64,000 bases of DNA, taken from positions 62,001 to 126,000 of the forward strand of contig WTXI01000034.1 of assembly GCA_022376515.1 (NCBI GenBank), in the 5' to 3' direction. The position numbers and the translations under genes are program-made. Under the pieces are notes generated by a model. That model was not told the origin of the DNA, ran no database searches, and was given only the letters and a program-made list of their open reading frames with translations. Shown here piece after piece: positions 44,554-56,729 of this stretch; the stretch's first letter is position 1; every line of letters begins with the position of its first letter. Origin of the DNA: Lactifluus volemus. Lineage: Eukaryota > Basidiomycota > Agaricomycetes > Russulales > Russulaceae.

Positions 44554-46630
44554 TCACAGTGTTTTCCTGCTGCTGTGTAGCTCCTTCCTCGTCATTCCTG
44601 TGCTTGACCCTTGCGAAAACTCCTCCGTGGGTTTCAATTTCTTGGCCTCAGGACCTTCACCTCCATCTTCACCTTCATATTCTTCTTTTGCCTTCCGCTT
44701 GGACGTTTTCGGCCGCGCTTCCAGTTCTTCGTCTCTGTCCGCGGCATCATCTTCTGCCGGCGCTCCCATTCTTATCGACCGCTGACGCTGACGATCATCC
44801 ACCGATATTTTCGATGAATACGGCCTGATTTTCCTCAGTTCAGGATTCTGTGGATATGGGCATACGAGCTCATCGATATCGTCGGGAATAACAAAAATGT
44901 AGCGCCATGAGAAACGTGAAAAAGGACTAAGCTGTGAGAGCCGCTCGAGTATCCCATCTTTGATACCGTGTCGTTGGTCAACCGTAAATTGAAAAAGGTA
45001 CAGGAAGCCATCGTGCCAAATGAATGAGTCCAAGGCCACTTCGTTCGTGATTCTTGGTATGTAGTAGACATCCGGCAGGGGGTCAAGTGTTCGAAGATCG
45101 TCATCACTGTACTCGTAGGTGTCAGAAGGGCGCACATCGAGGGCAACAGTGTCACCCAAAGCATCCAGACGTATTTCCTCCAGTTTCTCAGGCTGTAAAG
45201 AGCGGTAATCTGAGTGCCATTGAGATTCGAGCTTTCTACCGCCATCGTCCAAATGAACCATTGGGACACATTCAATCGCAATGCGATCCTGGAAACGCTG
45301 TTGGCAAATTGCCTCAAATATACTACCGGCCATCCCTCTGGCAGAGGGAATGGCAGCACAAGTTCGGTACAATTCGATCTGTTGGCGAGCGTCTTGGTTC
45401 CGCAGCGTGATGGCAAGTTTAGTTTGCATATAGTCTGTGATAGGCGTTACATCATAGTCGGAATCCAGATCTTCTTTATGTGTACGCCTAACCAAGCATA
45501 ATTTTTGCGATAAATCGACCATCGACAAATTTGCGGCGCCAATAATCAACCGCTCAAAGCGTTCCAAGCGTAGGTCACTCAAGGCGATTGAAATGGAGTG
45601 TAAATGTGAACGGATTGCATCAGGGTTGGAGAAACACAGTCGAGGAATGGGGCCAAACTTGTCGTACGTATCGTCGATGCCTTTCCAGTCGGGACTAGGT
45701 AGTTGTAGCGGAGCACTAAAAAAGTTGGAATGCGTAAGTTTGTGGATGTACAATACGAGAAGCCACTTGCGCTCGATGGATCTCCCCTCGCGTCCATGGA
45801 TTCATAACGAGAATGATAGGGCGAACGGTCTTGTGCAAGTGTGACCAACGTTCGTAGGCAGGAGACGTGGTATATATAACATAAAACCTTGTGTCGTGGG
45901 AGACGAGCTCCTCTGGGACGCCCAATGGCGACTCGTCTGAATCGACCAATGTCCAAACGACGTTGTTGCCCCAGAAATACTCGTGGAAATTATGTGTAGG
46001 CAGTTGAAAGACGCCCTCTTGCACGAACAAGTAAAGGATCCCTTCATACCGCCAGATGACCGGCCTCTTTTCAGATAGGCACCTCCACAAGGCATAATAT
46101 ATCCAGAGAGACTTGCCTATGTGGAGGGGTTAATGTTCATGGTAGATCGAGTGATTCGCGATGTAGAGCGGTCACCTATGCCCGGCTGTCCTGTGATTAC
46201 CGCTGCCGGAGCGGCACCCACAGAGTTTGTCATCTTTGTGTAAAAGTCCTTTAGGTGATCGTAAATCCGAATATAGTCGGCCTACCAGTGTTGTGAGGAC
46301 AATGGTAATCTTAGCTGATATAGAAACACTTACGCGAATCCAGATCCTTTTCAACGGGACATTCGGGTGGTCAAAGTGAAGGATAGAGCAGCCTGGTATG
46401 ATGTCGGCATCTCCGCTCTCATCGGTATCACCTTTCGAGCCTTCATCCGAGTTTTGCTTGACAGACCCCGCTTCGTCCTCCGGATTCAGAAAAATCCCCC
46501 AATACTTCTTATGCAACTGAGGAAATGGTTGGTCATCACCGAGTTTCAACAATGGATCCAATTGTCCTGAAAGATGTACTACAGAGGCAAGTGATGATTC
46601 TGAAGGAGTCGAGCTGGCACTGGTCGTCAT
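44554..46630 (-). CDS. Crinkler (CR)-family protein: P-loop NTPase plus PD-(D/E)XK-type nuclease domain
   Basis: Start at 46630 (MTTSASSTPSESS; an upstream ATG at 46696 is possible). A variable N-terminus contains KYWGIFLNPEDEAG and GCSILHFDHPNVPLKRIWIR. A GT-AG intron leads to ADYIRIYDHLKDFYTKMTNSV, and the P-loop AVITGQPGI joins GKSLWIYYALWRCL across another intron. HNFHEYFWGNNVVWTLVDS and RPIILVMNPWTRGEIHRA follow. The next intron (45716-45770) has a GC donor. The last exon carries GMAGSIFEAICQQRF, KLESQWHS and DSFIWHDGFLYLFQFTVDQRH, the layout of the REase-fold toxin domain described for Crinkler/CR effectors. The acidic/basic tail (KTSKRKAKEE, EAKKLKP) looks like a bipartite nuclear signal. 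Known relatives act in nuclei of host or competitor cells; role here is inferred. A decayed copy of its 3' half lies at 47.5-48.3 kb. Confidence 0.82.
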
Positions 46631-47529
46631 CGTGACCTTGTCGCGTTTCCCACGCCTCGGCGATCCCCGAAAGGCCCAAAAGACAACGAAAGACAAAAAG
46701 GCAAAGAGACTGACTCTGGGCCTCTGGCTATCTGAGAACGCAGTAAGGGGAGGAAAAGAATGAAAGGGCAGGGGTCCAAGGGTAGAGGGGCTTGTATCTA
46801 CTACGCTTAAGTACTTTTACATAACTTAGTAGGACATATTGCGGTACGGCCATATTGTCCGAATCTTAACCTCGTTTTACTGTGCAGTGTCTCCTTTGTC
46901 CCTGAAATTTCGTTGGCAAAAGTTTTCTCGGCTTTACTTAAATCTAATCAGAATACCTCATCCCCTTCAGCGCGCACCTGACAGCTTCTCCGCTGCTAGT
47001 GCGCCTTCCGGCACCTCACACCTTCTGCCAGTCTCCGCGCCCGCTCCTGGACCGGATTTGGGACTCAGAGTCGAGCCCCTAATGGCGGTCATCCCCCTCA
47101 GGGGCATTCGTCCTTTTCCCTTTCCTGCTGTAGCCCCTGTGCCATTAATACTCTAGTGAGCTGTACCTTACTAGTCGCTCGTAACGCTTGTGGGCTTTGC
47201 TGACTGAGACTCCGAGCTCCAGACGGCGCAGCAACGAGGCCACTGCATGGGTGCGCAGCGTCACATAGAAAGGTAGGAGGTAAGTACCGCGCGAATGTTC
47301 AGAGTACCAGTTGGTCTTCCGAAGTCGACTTTGGTTAGAAGCGACACTGGTGAGAGTCAGAACATCATTTCCCATTTTATCCCTCATCGAAGGTAAGAAG
47401 ACTCACAAAGTTGCTTTTTCCGTTTCCCCTGCTGCTGTAGCGCTTCGATACCTTTGCTTAGCTGTCGCCGTTGCCTTGCCTTTCGAATTTCGTTGTCTGC
47501 AGTTCTTTCGCGTTCCTCACTTCCCTTCT
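46631..47529. other. Upstream flank of the Crinkler gene
   Basis: No supported gene. Pyrimidine-rich patches near 46,880-47,150 recall the 3' part of the Crinkler gene in reverse but cannot be aligned by eye with confidence. Confidence 0.35.
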
Positions 47530-48345
47530 CGTCATTTCTGTGCTTGACCGATTCCGTCCGCGCTGCTCTTTGTGGTTGTCCGCATCTATCAGCGCTCTTA
47601 TACTCATCGACAGACGATCCTACGCCAATATTTTCATGCCATATTCATCGAGAGAATGCAGTTCTCGGGGCCCGTTCAGGATACGAGCCTATCGACGTCG
47701 TCAGGAATAAATCGCCATGAGAACTTGAAACACGTCTGGCAGGGAGTCAACTTAACCAACCCCCTTCCTATGCACATCGAAATCCAGAACTTGAAGTTGT
47801 TATCGACGTCTGTTTGTTGCTTTGCTTCTATGATTAATGATCATTGAAGCCAAGCCACAATCAATGTCGTAGAGTCAGGAGGACGCGCGTTGAGGGTTGG
47901 TTGAAGGGGAGACGTGTCGCCCAAAGCTTCCAGACGTAGACATATTTTTCCTCCAGTTACTCGTGCTGCAGAGAGCGATTACTTGTGTACCATTGAGATT
48001 TGCGCCTTCTACCGTCACTATCTGTTGGAAAAAATGAGCCTGAACGGAAACGCTTATCATCAGACGTACTGAAATGTTCCATACTTATGTGTCCCCGATG
48101 TTTATGTATGTATACGCGTGTGTACACCTTTCGAGAGGGTTCGAGAAGTAATGTATGTAGTAGGATTGTAGCTATAGTTAAGCTGAATGGGTACGAAAGG
48201 GTCCCAAAGGGGAAAGGAAGTGTACTGTAGAATATGACAATAATCATATGATCTTCATCCCGTTCCGATTTCCGGCTGCGAACCATCGGGACACATTCAA
48301 TAATGATACGATCCCGACAACGCCGGTGGAAGATTGCCTTCGCTT
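47530..48345 (-). pseudogene. Decayed Crinkler 3' fragment with insertion
   Basis: Plus-strand text ctcgtcatttctgtgcttgac (47,531) matches ctcgtcattcctgtgcttgac in the intact gene (44,588). Further matches in the same order are cgacagacgatcc (tail region), tcatcgagagaatgcag, cgccatgagaa, gtgtcgcccaaagcttccagacgta (47,912; intact 45,148), gtaccattgagatt and gggacacattcaat (48,290; intact 45,267). A segment of about 260 bp (48,015-48,275) has no counterpart and interrupts the match. Many indels and stops leave no usable frame. Confidence 0.7.
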
Positions 48346-49642
48346 CGAGAGTAGGTCCACACGATGGGGGGCGGGGGTTTCAGTTGCAACAAAGACAATA
48401 CTACAGCCGTAGTTTTACAGGCAGGTTTATCATCCTTCGGCAGTCCCAAAAAGGTGAGATCTCAAGCTCCAGGCGTCGCTAGATTAGAATAAGGATTTCT
48501 CATCCTCGTGTACTAGTAGGATGTAAGCTCTCTCTGTGAAAAGTGCTTGCAGAAGCGTGCTTACATCATCAACTTACCGGACTCCCACGGGCACCTCACA
48601 TGGCACGCAATGGGCCGTATGGCGTACTAGTAGGGCTTCTGTACCTTCTCCGCTTGTCCTTCCCAGGTTTCTGACGCTGAGTGGGAAAGGTCCCTCACAC
48701 ACGCAAACGATAAAATGCGACGATTTGCGCTGCTCTGACCTTTTCGGTAGTGGACGAGATTTTAGACCACGCTTGTACGAATGTGGGTTGTCCTCAGCAG
48801 GCTCCCAAGATGTGGGTCTCTCCGAGTATCCTACTGCGAGTGCTATGTTGTCGGCACGCAAGCGTGCAGGAACGACGCAAATGAAATGAGTTGCCGTACC
48901 TTATGCTTCCGAGTCGCGCTGACAGCGACTAAAGTGGGAAGGGACCCTAATTTCAATATTCCATGATCATCATGAAAATTTATCGGTAAATGAAATGAAA
49001 AAGTTGCCTATCGATGGGAGCAAAGTTTCGGTTTCCATAAACAGCCGAACAGGCAGTAAGTTACTAGTCAGTCGTCAGTCAGTTCTTTAATTCTGAAAAG
49101 CTGAAACGGTTGACGTGACGCCCAACTTGATTAGTAATTATATTTTTACGAGTACCCCAGTTGGTTTCATTCTTTACAACGGCTTTCCGCCTCGAAAACA
49201 CGTCATCCACTGGCAGAAACCTCCAGCGCTGATGTGCCTCCTATCCAGTCCCTGTGCCAGCCGCTGGGGAATAGAGATTAGGAGCTAGTCCTAGTCGGAA
49301 CTAGAATGACCTCGTGACCGTCCGTCGTGACCAAGGAGCAACGCCCAATTCCCAGAAAGGAGGACCGTGGACCTTGTTTCCGAGGACCACTGTTCAATGA
49401 CAGATAGTGCAACTTCGCGCAGCGCAAGGTGCGATAATAAATCATGCAGGGGGTCGGGGCCAGACAGGATGGATGATACATTGTGAACAATTTTAATAAT
49501 ACCAACAGGGGGAGACAAAGTACTGCACGGGTGGCAAACGAAGATAATTAGGGGGGTGCACAGATGTACGCGTAATACGTGTTGCTGGGATCGCGACAAA
49601 AGACGGGGAGGAGACAAGGTAATCGAAATAAAGTCGGTGGCG
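48346..49642. other. Gene-free stretch with dispersed repeat words
   Basis: An open frame at 48,536-48,889 shows no motif. Words such as gtactagtagggct (48,623) and ctctccgagtatcct (48,818) echo the left edge of the window. The 3' flank of the canonical SUMO gene is at the right. Confidence 0.4.
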
Positions 49643-50308
49643 TCAAACTTGCCGGCATCCACCCACCTCTGTGAAGAGATCGAGGGGAAGATCAGATCAG
49701 AGACGAGAAGGTAGAGAGGAGGCCAAATATAACGCACGCTCGACCATCACGTCGATGGTATCTGTCGGATTCAATAATGAGCTTTATCAGATAGGGAAGA
49801 CATAATAAATGGAAAACCACATACCCCCATCCTCCATATCCAACGTTGCCGGCGTATCATCATCGTTGATCCGATTTCCATCGTACAAAAACCTATTTTT
49901 TTACCGCGTCCTCAAGAGTCAGCAAACACATACCGGTCTCGTTGAGAAAAAAAAACCAAAAAAATCGGACAAGGATAAAAGAAAATACCCCCCACATTTA
50001 TCCTAGAAACAGGAGAAAAAGGAAAGTGGGAAAACATAATCGCACCTAATGCTACCAACGTCCTTTCCGACTTTGTTCGCGTACGCACCCTGAAGCTTGG
50101 ACAATTTCGTGTTGCGTTTGATCTTGAAGAACACCTCTTCTCCTGCGGCCGAGACAACCTGAGAATCCGTCGTTTCCCAGCGTTCAGAGCCACAACTAAC
50201 CCAAAACTGGGAAATTTATACGCGTACTTTTACATTGATCGTCTCATTATTGCCTTGCTCTGTCTTGACCTTTTGAGAGTCTGCTTGGCCATCTTGAGTT
50301 TCCGACAT
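49643..50308 (-). CDS. SMT3: Canonical SUMO precursor
   Basis: Exons (minus strand) give MSETQDGQADSQKVKTEQ, NNETINVK, VVSAAGEEVFFKIKRNTKLSK, LQGAYANKVGKDVGSIR, FLYDGNRINDDDTPATLDMED, DTIDVMVE and QVGGCRQV, about 100 residues. The ubiquitin-like fold, RFLYDGNRI loop, MEDGDTIDVM turn and QVGG end are those of SUMO; the four-residue CRQV tail would be cut off by a Ulp protease. The disordered N-terminus holds VKTE, a psi-K-x-E consensus that would let SUMO form chains on itself. Splices are phase-consistent: the last joins VE-C to AG (Gln) just before VGG. Attachment uses the Aos1-Uba2/Ubc9 route in the nucleus. All exons are intact, so I take this as the main SUMO gene; the second at 20.8 kb is more divergent. 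Confidence 0.93.
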
Positions 50309-51206
50309 TGTGATTCGAAATTTGGAGGGGGAGAAAGGCGGGGGGGTGTGGGGGGAGCCGTTCGCGCTTCAAACGAGATTGATTGGACAGATAAAAGCAA
50401 ACAAGATTCGGCCTCTTTTGGTGGCTGATCGAACGGGCTACATAGATTGGGATGTCATTTTGGACAGAAGAAAGGAGAATGGAATACCTGGTGAGTTATC
50501 CAAGTACGATGAAGGTGTACGAGAACAGTAGACGGGATCCGAGTTGAGTGGCTGATCAATTTCCAACAGATTGCGCCCTTATAGACACCGACTTATACCC
50601 CAGGCACGTGCTGAGAAAATATACGTCGCGTAACCCGCTTATTCACGCCCAGATCCACTTCTTCGGACAGACCCAGCATTCAAGTTGCCCCATGTTCTGT
50701 TCGTTCAAATTCCTAGTCCAATCTGCCATTCTACATTATCGAGATTTTACGTAGAGAACACATTCATGCCATAAGGCTACAGTAACTAAATACATTTTTT
50801 GACACCAACCATGCCACGCGACAGGGACAGCGCGTAATGTTGATGAGCCTTGCACCTGTCTCTGCCGTCAGTGGTCGGGTTCTCAATGTGCCAAACTCCG
50901 ACCTGGCAAGCCATTTTTGCTCCCATAGAATTAGATTATCACCAAGCAATACATGTTCCAAATTTCAGGTGAAGCAGGTGGAACATGAGCGAGACATTTG
51001 ACATGACCGAAAGGTGGGTCTGATACAGTACTAGTGTTGCATTATCCCAAAGCTATCCTATATGTAAAAGCGAGACATTTACACGTCGATAATTGAAAAA
51101 AAAAATGTTTGTATGGACAGAAAAAAAGATGTAATAAGTTCGTTTCAGGGTAACCAATGATGTGAAAAAAGAACAAGACAAAACGAGAGGGAGAAGCAAT
51201 TGGGGG
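50309..51206. other. Intergenic stretch
   Basis: Contains the likely SUMO promoter (purine-rich, ggagggggag near 50,322) and no gene. Open frames are short and without motifs. Confidence 0.4.
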
Positions 51207-54200
51207 TCACCACCGCTTCTTGGTCGCACGCACCAACAATTTCCGCGCCTTCGAATACTCCTCATCTTCGTCACTCGAATCCTGCCAGAAATCCCGATCC
51301 CGCCCGTTCCTCTCGTCATCTTCGCCCCACGGCCTCCCGCTGCGCTCCCAGGCTTCATCCTCATCCTCATCTAGCGCAGGTGGCGTGGGCGAGAACGTCG
51401 GCTGCAGCGATACCCTGACCGATTTGCGGCGCACCGTACCGTTGGCACCTGCACCTGCACCGGCCCCGGCCCCGGTCCCGGGTGTTGCCGCACTCGCAGA
51501 GGCCGTCGACGAGCTCACGTCCGATTCGTCTTTCCCTGGAACGGCCAACGTGGGTGATGCCTGCACTGACACAGGAGGCTCCGACTCCTCCTCGAGCGTC
51601 TCGCGTACGGTGCGGAACGACGCGACCGACCCACTATCGCTCCCGTCTTCGTCAGTCGGGCTCATTCGATCGCGTGACCGTGGAGGAGGTGGAGGTTCTA
51701 CGACGACAATGACGCGTGGTGGGGCAGAAGGTATCACGATCGGTTTCGGCGGCGTGGGAGGAGGCGTGTGGTTCCGCAGCGCGCTGCGTAATGGACGGGG
51801 TGGCGGTGGAGGCGAAAGCGTAGACCGCTGTGGTGGCGGCGGCGGTGGCGGTGGGGCGGCGGATGTGGGAGCGTCGAGAACACTACCCGGTGCGAGTACC
51901 GTCTCAAACGCGATTCCGCGGCCGGTCTCGCCGCGGACGTTATATTCGGCTACCGAGGGCGGTGCGCGAACGCTTACCAAGCCACCTGTTGTGCCAGTAC
52001 CGAGGGCTGGGTCAGTAGGTAAGCCTGCATTCGCGCGGTCCCATGCGGTACGATTCTGTCGCGTGACACCTTCCACGATCGCCATGAGTGACATCTGTCC
52101 GGATCCGGCACGCCCAGCATCGGCATGCGAAGGCCGAGGCGGCGCAGTTGCGTGTGAGAGCGAATTGCTCTTCGCGTGGTGCGAGAAAGTGTTTGCACGC
52201 CCGATGCCAGAGCCGGGTGCGGATTGCGATGACGGCAAGCTTGAGGCACGCTCTCCGGCTTTAAGGCTTCGGGGAACTGGGGTCGCACTCCCGGAACTGC
52301 GAAGGGAACTTTTCCGCGATACGTCTGTGGTTGAAGAGCGAGCTAGCGCCTCGATGCGCAGATCTGTTTTCCTAGTGAGCTTTGCGCGTGTTGGTGTCGA
52401 TGATGCCAGCGCTGGTGCGAGCGAAGAGACAGCTGACGCTGCAGATGGTGAAGGTGTGTGTGCCGATGTAGGGATGGGAGGAAGAGGCGGTGTGGTGGGC
52501 AATGTGGCACGCCTTTTAACCGAGCCTTTCCGCGCACCTCGACCTCCAACTGCTGCGCCATCGCTGATCCACCCTCCTTGATCCTGTTCCTTCGCCCGTA
52601 CGTAGCGTTTCCGAAGCTTCTGCGCTGAGGCAGGTGCAGGTGATGAAGACCGCGGGGTGTCGTGCGACACACGCCGGCCGAAGAACCGACGGTTTGGCGA
52701 CTCGGTAGGAGCCTCGTTCTCGCTGTCGCTGTCAACATCGCGCCGCACGGCCCGGAGATTCGACTCCGTGCGTGTCTTCCACTTCTCTGCGCTACTGATA
52801 CCGACATTGCCACCGCCACGGAACAACCCAGCGATGCTGCTGAAGAAGCCGCCGCTACCTTTGCGGTCACGCTGAGCTGGAAGAGCGGCATATTGTGAGG
52901 ACAAGTATGCGGGGAATCGAGAAGGAGCCAGAGTAGATGATGATGCTAATTGGCTGAACGACCCCGTACCTGTGCCGGTACCACTGCTCGTCGTGTTACT
53001 GCCACTATTGTCACGGGTGCGTGGAGGACGTATGGAGAGATGGCTGGTGGAGGTGGCAGACGCGAACCGGGTGTTTTCGACCACCTCAACAGGACGCGAA
53101 TCGTCCTCACTTGAATCATCATGGTCTCCGTTCTCAGACTCTTCACTGATGCGCTTCTCGAGAGTAGAGGGTAATGCAAGTTCTGAGATAGAATGTGCAG
53201 GGGGGATTTTGAGGGCGAGAGAGGATGAGGGTGGCATAGGAGGACGTGGTGAAGAGGATCGTGATGGAAAAGGAGCCGGGCTGGCCGTGCGTGGAGGCGT
53301 GCTGTTACAGGTAAGGTTGAGTCAGTGAGTGAGGTAAGTGGTAAGGCGCCGGATCACACACGATGCGGGCTGGTCCGGGAGTACAGCAAAGGAAGGGGTG
53401 GAGACGTAGATTTGAGAAGCTGACTGGGAGGGATCTATGGAGGAGAGATCAGAGCCTGGTGGACACTCAGGATCCGGAGGAAGCTTGGGATCATGCGAAG
53501 AAACTGTAAGGGCATACTAAGCTCAGGGAACCGATGACAGGCGATAACACAAGAACATTGAAAGAAGTGAATAAGGCTCAAAACGTGCCCGCGAACGGGT
53601 CCAGTACAACGTGTGCAACGTGTTCTGGTGAGCGCTAAATAGCGATCTCGATCTGGTACAATAAATGTTGTGTCAAAATGAAGGGGGGGAGGGTTCTCCG
53701 GAGCCCACGCGGAATGCATAGCTGACAAGGGTTGCGAAACGGACAGAATAGAGCAACTAACCATCGGTGGCAGGATTCTCAATCCCTTCAAGGGCACGCA
53801 GGCCTTCTTTACCCATCTCACCCCAGCTCCAACCGCATTCTACCATAGCCTTGCATCGAGCCTCGAGCCCGCGTCGAACGGCGGAAACTCGAAGCTCGTC
53901 GAGTTCTTTTTCCTTTGCGGCTAAATGTACCTCGCATGCTTGTAGCTCGGCCTGAGCTGACCCAAGCTTGGACGCGCCGGGTGGGGTGAAAGAGTGGAGA
54001 GAAGTCTGTGAGAGGTCGCCGATGGACGAACCAAGCGTGCTGATGAGAGAGTCACGCGTGGGCTTTTGGTTCTTGGAAAGCTTTATGATACGCGATACAC
54101 TACGGTCGACTCCATTATTAGCGTAAAAAAGGGGGGAGAGAAAACCAGACGAACGAACAGGATCTCACGGTCCCGTAACACATTTCCTACGTCCTCTTCG

Positions 54201-54595
54201 AGTTCCTTGAGTGCACGTAACTCTGCCTGCCACGCTTCAACGCTGGCTGCATAGTGACGAAGTGCGTCGTCTGCACCTGCAAGGCTTCCCGCGACAGCGA
54301 TGACAGCATGGGCTATTGGCGCGGGAGAGGCAGACGCGTACGCAGAAAAGGCGCCAAGGGAGTTGCGAGAATGGGTATCCACGAGAAGAAGTAGTTGTTT
54401 GTGGTATTCCTTCTCATTCGAGAGGAGGCTGTTGAGAAGCCTGATGTCACTCGGACGATGTATCATGAGATGAAGAGAGAATCAAGCTAGCAGGCGAACA
54501 TTGTACTCGGCTGGTTTGCCCGTGTTGCCCGTCGCTTGACGAGTCAGCTTAATTTCAGACTTGGCGGTCCGACAATCCTCGGCGATCTCCGTCAT
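51207..54595 (-). CDS. Coiled-coil (BAR-like) N-terminus with long disordered Pro/Ser-rich tail
   Basis: The N-terminal exon (start 54595, MTEIAEDCRTAKSEIKLTRQ) splices through donor gtacaatgtt to LLNSLLSNEKEYHKQLLLLVD, followed by helical text with heptads (ALRHYAASVEAWQAELRALKE, EEDVGNVLRDREIL), then RLIKLSKNQKPTRDSLI and AQAELQACEVHLAAKEKELDE, GLEARCKAMVECGWSWGEMGK. This resembles a membrane-binding helical bundle of the BAR/IMD sort, though no family is certain. The last exon (51,207-53,237) is 676 codons of low complexity: acidic N-part, Ser-rich blocks, GGGFFSSIAGLFRGGG, polyproline runs that would bind SH3 or profilin, Gly-Ala repeats and a basic end KARKLLVRATKKRW. An actin or cell-cortex role is only a guess. 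The real start may lie upstream, because residues before the ATG also read open. Confidence 0.7.
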
Positions 54596-55937
54596 CTTGG
54601 TAATCCAAACTGGCACCACCGCCGCCTCTTCATGGCCTTACGCCAAATTAAAATCCGTCCGAGGAAGATACTTAGAACAAGAATACTGTGGAGGTGGTAG
54701 CTTTTGGTTGGCCTGGATGAATTTGTAAAATACAACCAGGTGTCATCAGCCACAGGGGTCCCTGGCCTACGCCGTTGAGTCACGAGCTACTAGTATTAGC
54801 AGCGGTAAACGCATGAGCACCCCCGGGGCCCTTTCCCTCCCCATCTCACCTCACAAATTAATCCAGAAACAAGAGAATATGGCCAAAACTTGAATTCATA
54901 TCCGAGGCCCGTAGCTATGCTATATCCACCTTGCCTGCGAAAACATCTGTAACAAGAGTTTGCGTGGCCACCAGGTACGCACCAGGGCCTTCTGACACCC
55001 TAGCATCCCATTTATACTCTGACTCCATGCCAGCTCGATACCCAGCACCGCTGCGATCAGTGGACGCACCGTGATCCCAACGCAAGGGGCCAAGGATCGA
55101 TCCGGGAGTTGCCGGATCAGATCGATCAGACGTACAGCACCTGGTCTCATCTATCATCCATGATCTCTGCAGGTCAACTGGTGACCGCAAGCTTTGTAGG
55201 AGGAGCAAGCAGTCAGGAGGGTTTATGGGAGTGCGGTGCGCGTAGTCTCTTTCTCAGATTTACGTCCCTGTCCAGTCCGTTGTATTCACTGCACGACTCG
55301 TTCTGTTCGCTCTCGCTATGCCGTCTGTGCTGTTTGCGTATTTACGTGAGCGGGATGCTGTCCTTGTTCACACTTCTTCTCTAGGCGCAGCCACTCTTGA
55401 TACCAGTCAAGTTTGTTGTACCCCATTTAGATCGACTGTCCAGGAACTTGAACGACTGTCACTTATCCTCGTGCTCACTGACAGCCTCCAAATAATCATA
55501 TAGGCATAGATGAAGCTCACCCAACGTTCTTCTTCTACAAAAGGTCACTCCAAGGAAGTAGTTGGTCACCTAACTCTTGATAGATCTGGGTATCTTTATT
55601 TGCTAGATCTGTAGATTTTCTGTATCTCGTGTGGTGCGGGGGCTAGCAATCCCGCAGAGACCAGGGTTATTCGACACTGTCGCTTTCCCTTGGGTCAAGT
55701 CAGCAGGACAGAGACCACCATAGGACTACACGAACCAAATATTTCGGTGACATGTTTGATCTCTATACCGACCCGCACGACCTCAGCCAGTACATTGTGT
55801 TTACATAAAATAATACCAAAGGAATGGAAAACAACAAAAGAAGGTTTTATGGTGGGCAACTCATATTTTTCTACAGACAATAAATTGGCTTTGAGGGTAT
55901 CCTCGTCATCCAGTAATAGGGGCCGGAAAACTGGTAA
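54596..55937. other. Intergenic stretch, no gene supported
   Basis: Frames at 54,915-55,208 (-), 55,109-55,384 (+) and 55,690-56,277 (+) lack motifs; the last is largely antisense to the secreted-protein gene. Confidence 0.4.
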
Positions 55938-56729
55938 TCAAAGCAGCGATACACCCAGAATGACAAAAACCGCGCTCGCGCAGACTGCCCCAAATGCGTC
56001 GAACACAGCGGGGCTCCCGCTCGCGAATTTATTGCCTGCCGCAGTCGGCATCAAAGGCGTGATTTCGGCTGTCACCGCGGTTTTTTCTCCAGCTGTCGGA
56101 GTAGGCGCTTCAAAGATCGCGAGTGGGCCGCCTGTCGACGAGACGCCTGTCGGAGTCGCCGTAACATTAACGAGATTAAGAAAGAAGCCCAATCCCTCAC
56201 AGGATTGCTTGAAATCTGTTCATAATCCGAGTCGGTATGTCAGTATAGCCCCACGGACAGGGAAGATCAAAAAATAAAACAGAGGGCTGAAGGGCCAGGG
56301 TCCAGAATGGTGAACTCAACTGTCAATGTAATCTGAGCCGGGTGAGATGGCTCCCTCGGGGGGTGGACCAAGAGCGATGAGGCAGTTCATGCAAACCCCA
56401 AGAGCATCATAGTTGGCCTGCGTACACTCGCACGAAGCTTCCTTGCAAGCCTACAAAAGGTCACAACGCCAGGTACCGAATGGTCATGTTAGCGATGGCG
56501 CTGCGCGGGGGGATCGCAGTCTCAAAGAGAGAGGGCGTACGTCGAGTGTTTTTATGATGGCCGTGCATTGCGGCTGGCACTCTTTCGAGATGCTAGATGG
56601 GTCAATACCCGAACGCGCATTCAAACGCCGTCTACTCAGGAGAGCCCCGAGGTCAGCGTGCGATAGTTTAGCACTAGCAATCGCGACAAGGTGCGCGGCA
56701 ATCAAGATGATAAAAAAGGTGCTCTTCAT
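55938..56729 (-). CDS. Small cysteine-rich secreted protein, probably GPI-anchored
   Basis: Three exons. Exon 1 begins with a clear signal peptide (MKSTFFIILIAAHLVAIASA), then a basic pro-region-like segment (LLSRRRLNARSG) and ECQPQCTAIIKTLD. A GT-AG intron joins to ACKEASCECTQANYDALGVCM, NCLIALGPPPEGAISPGSDYI, and a third exon NFKQSCEGLGFFLNLVNVTAT. The Thr/Ser/Pro-rich stem (GVSSTGGPLAIFEAPTPTAGE) ends in a hydrophobic tail (VFDAFGAVCASAVFVILGVSL), typical of GPI addition. Eight cysteines lie before the stem: two in exon 1, five in exon 2, one in exon 3. The spacing CxxxC, CxxxxCxC, CxxC, C is seen in a widespread basidiomycete family of surface proteins of unknown function; it is not a hydrophobin, and CFEM spacing does not fit. 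Cell-wall location is inferred. Confidence 0.75.

Noticed and set aside
49278..49737. 148-codon minus-strand frame as an independent gene
   Set aside because: Its upstream part overlaps the last intron and last exon of the canonical SUMO gene, and the rest shows no motif.
51220..52581. A 453-codon plus-strand frame
   Set aside because: It is the mirror of the GC-rich, Ser/Pro/Gly-rich coding exon on the minus strand. Its composition is an antisense artefact and it has no motif.
55690..56277. 195-codon plus-strand frame
   Set aside because: It is largely antisense to the Thr/Pro-rich stem and GPI tail of the secreted protein and has no motif of its own.
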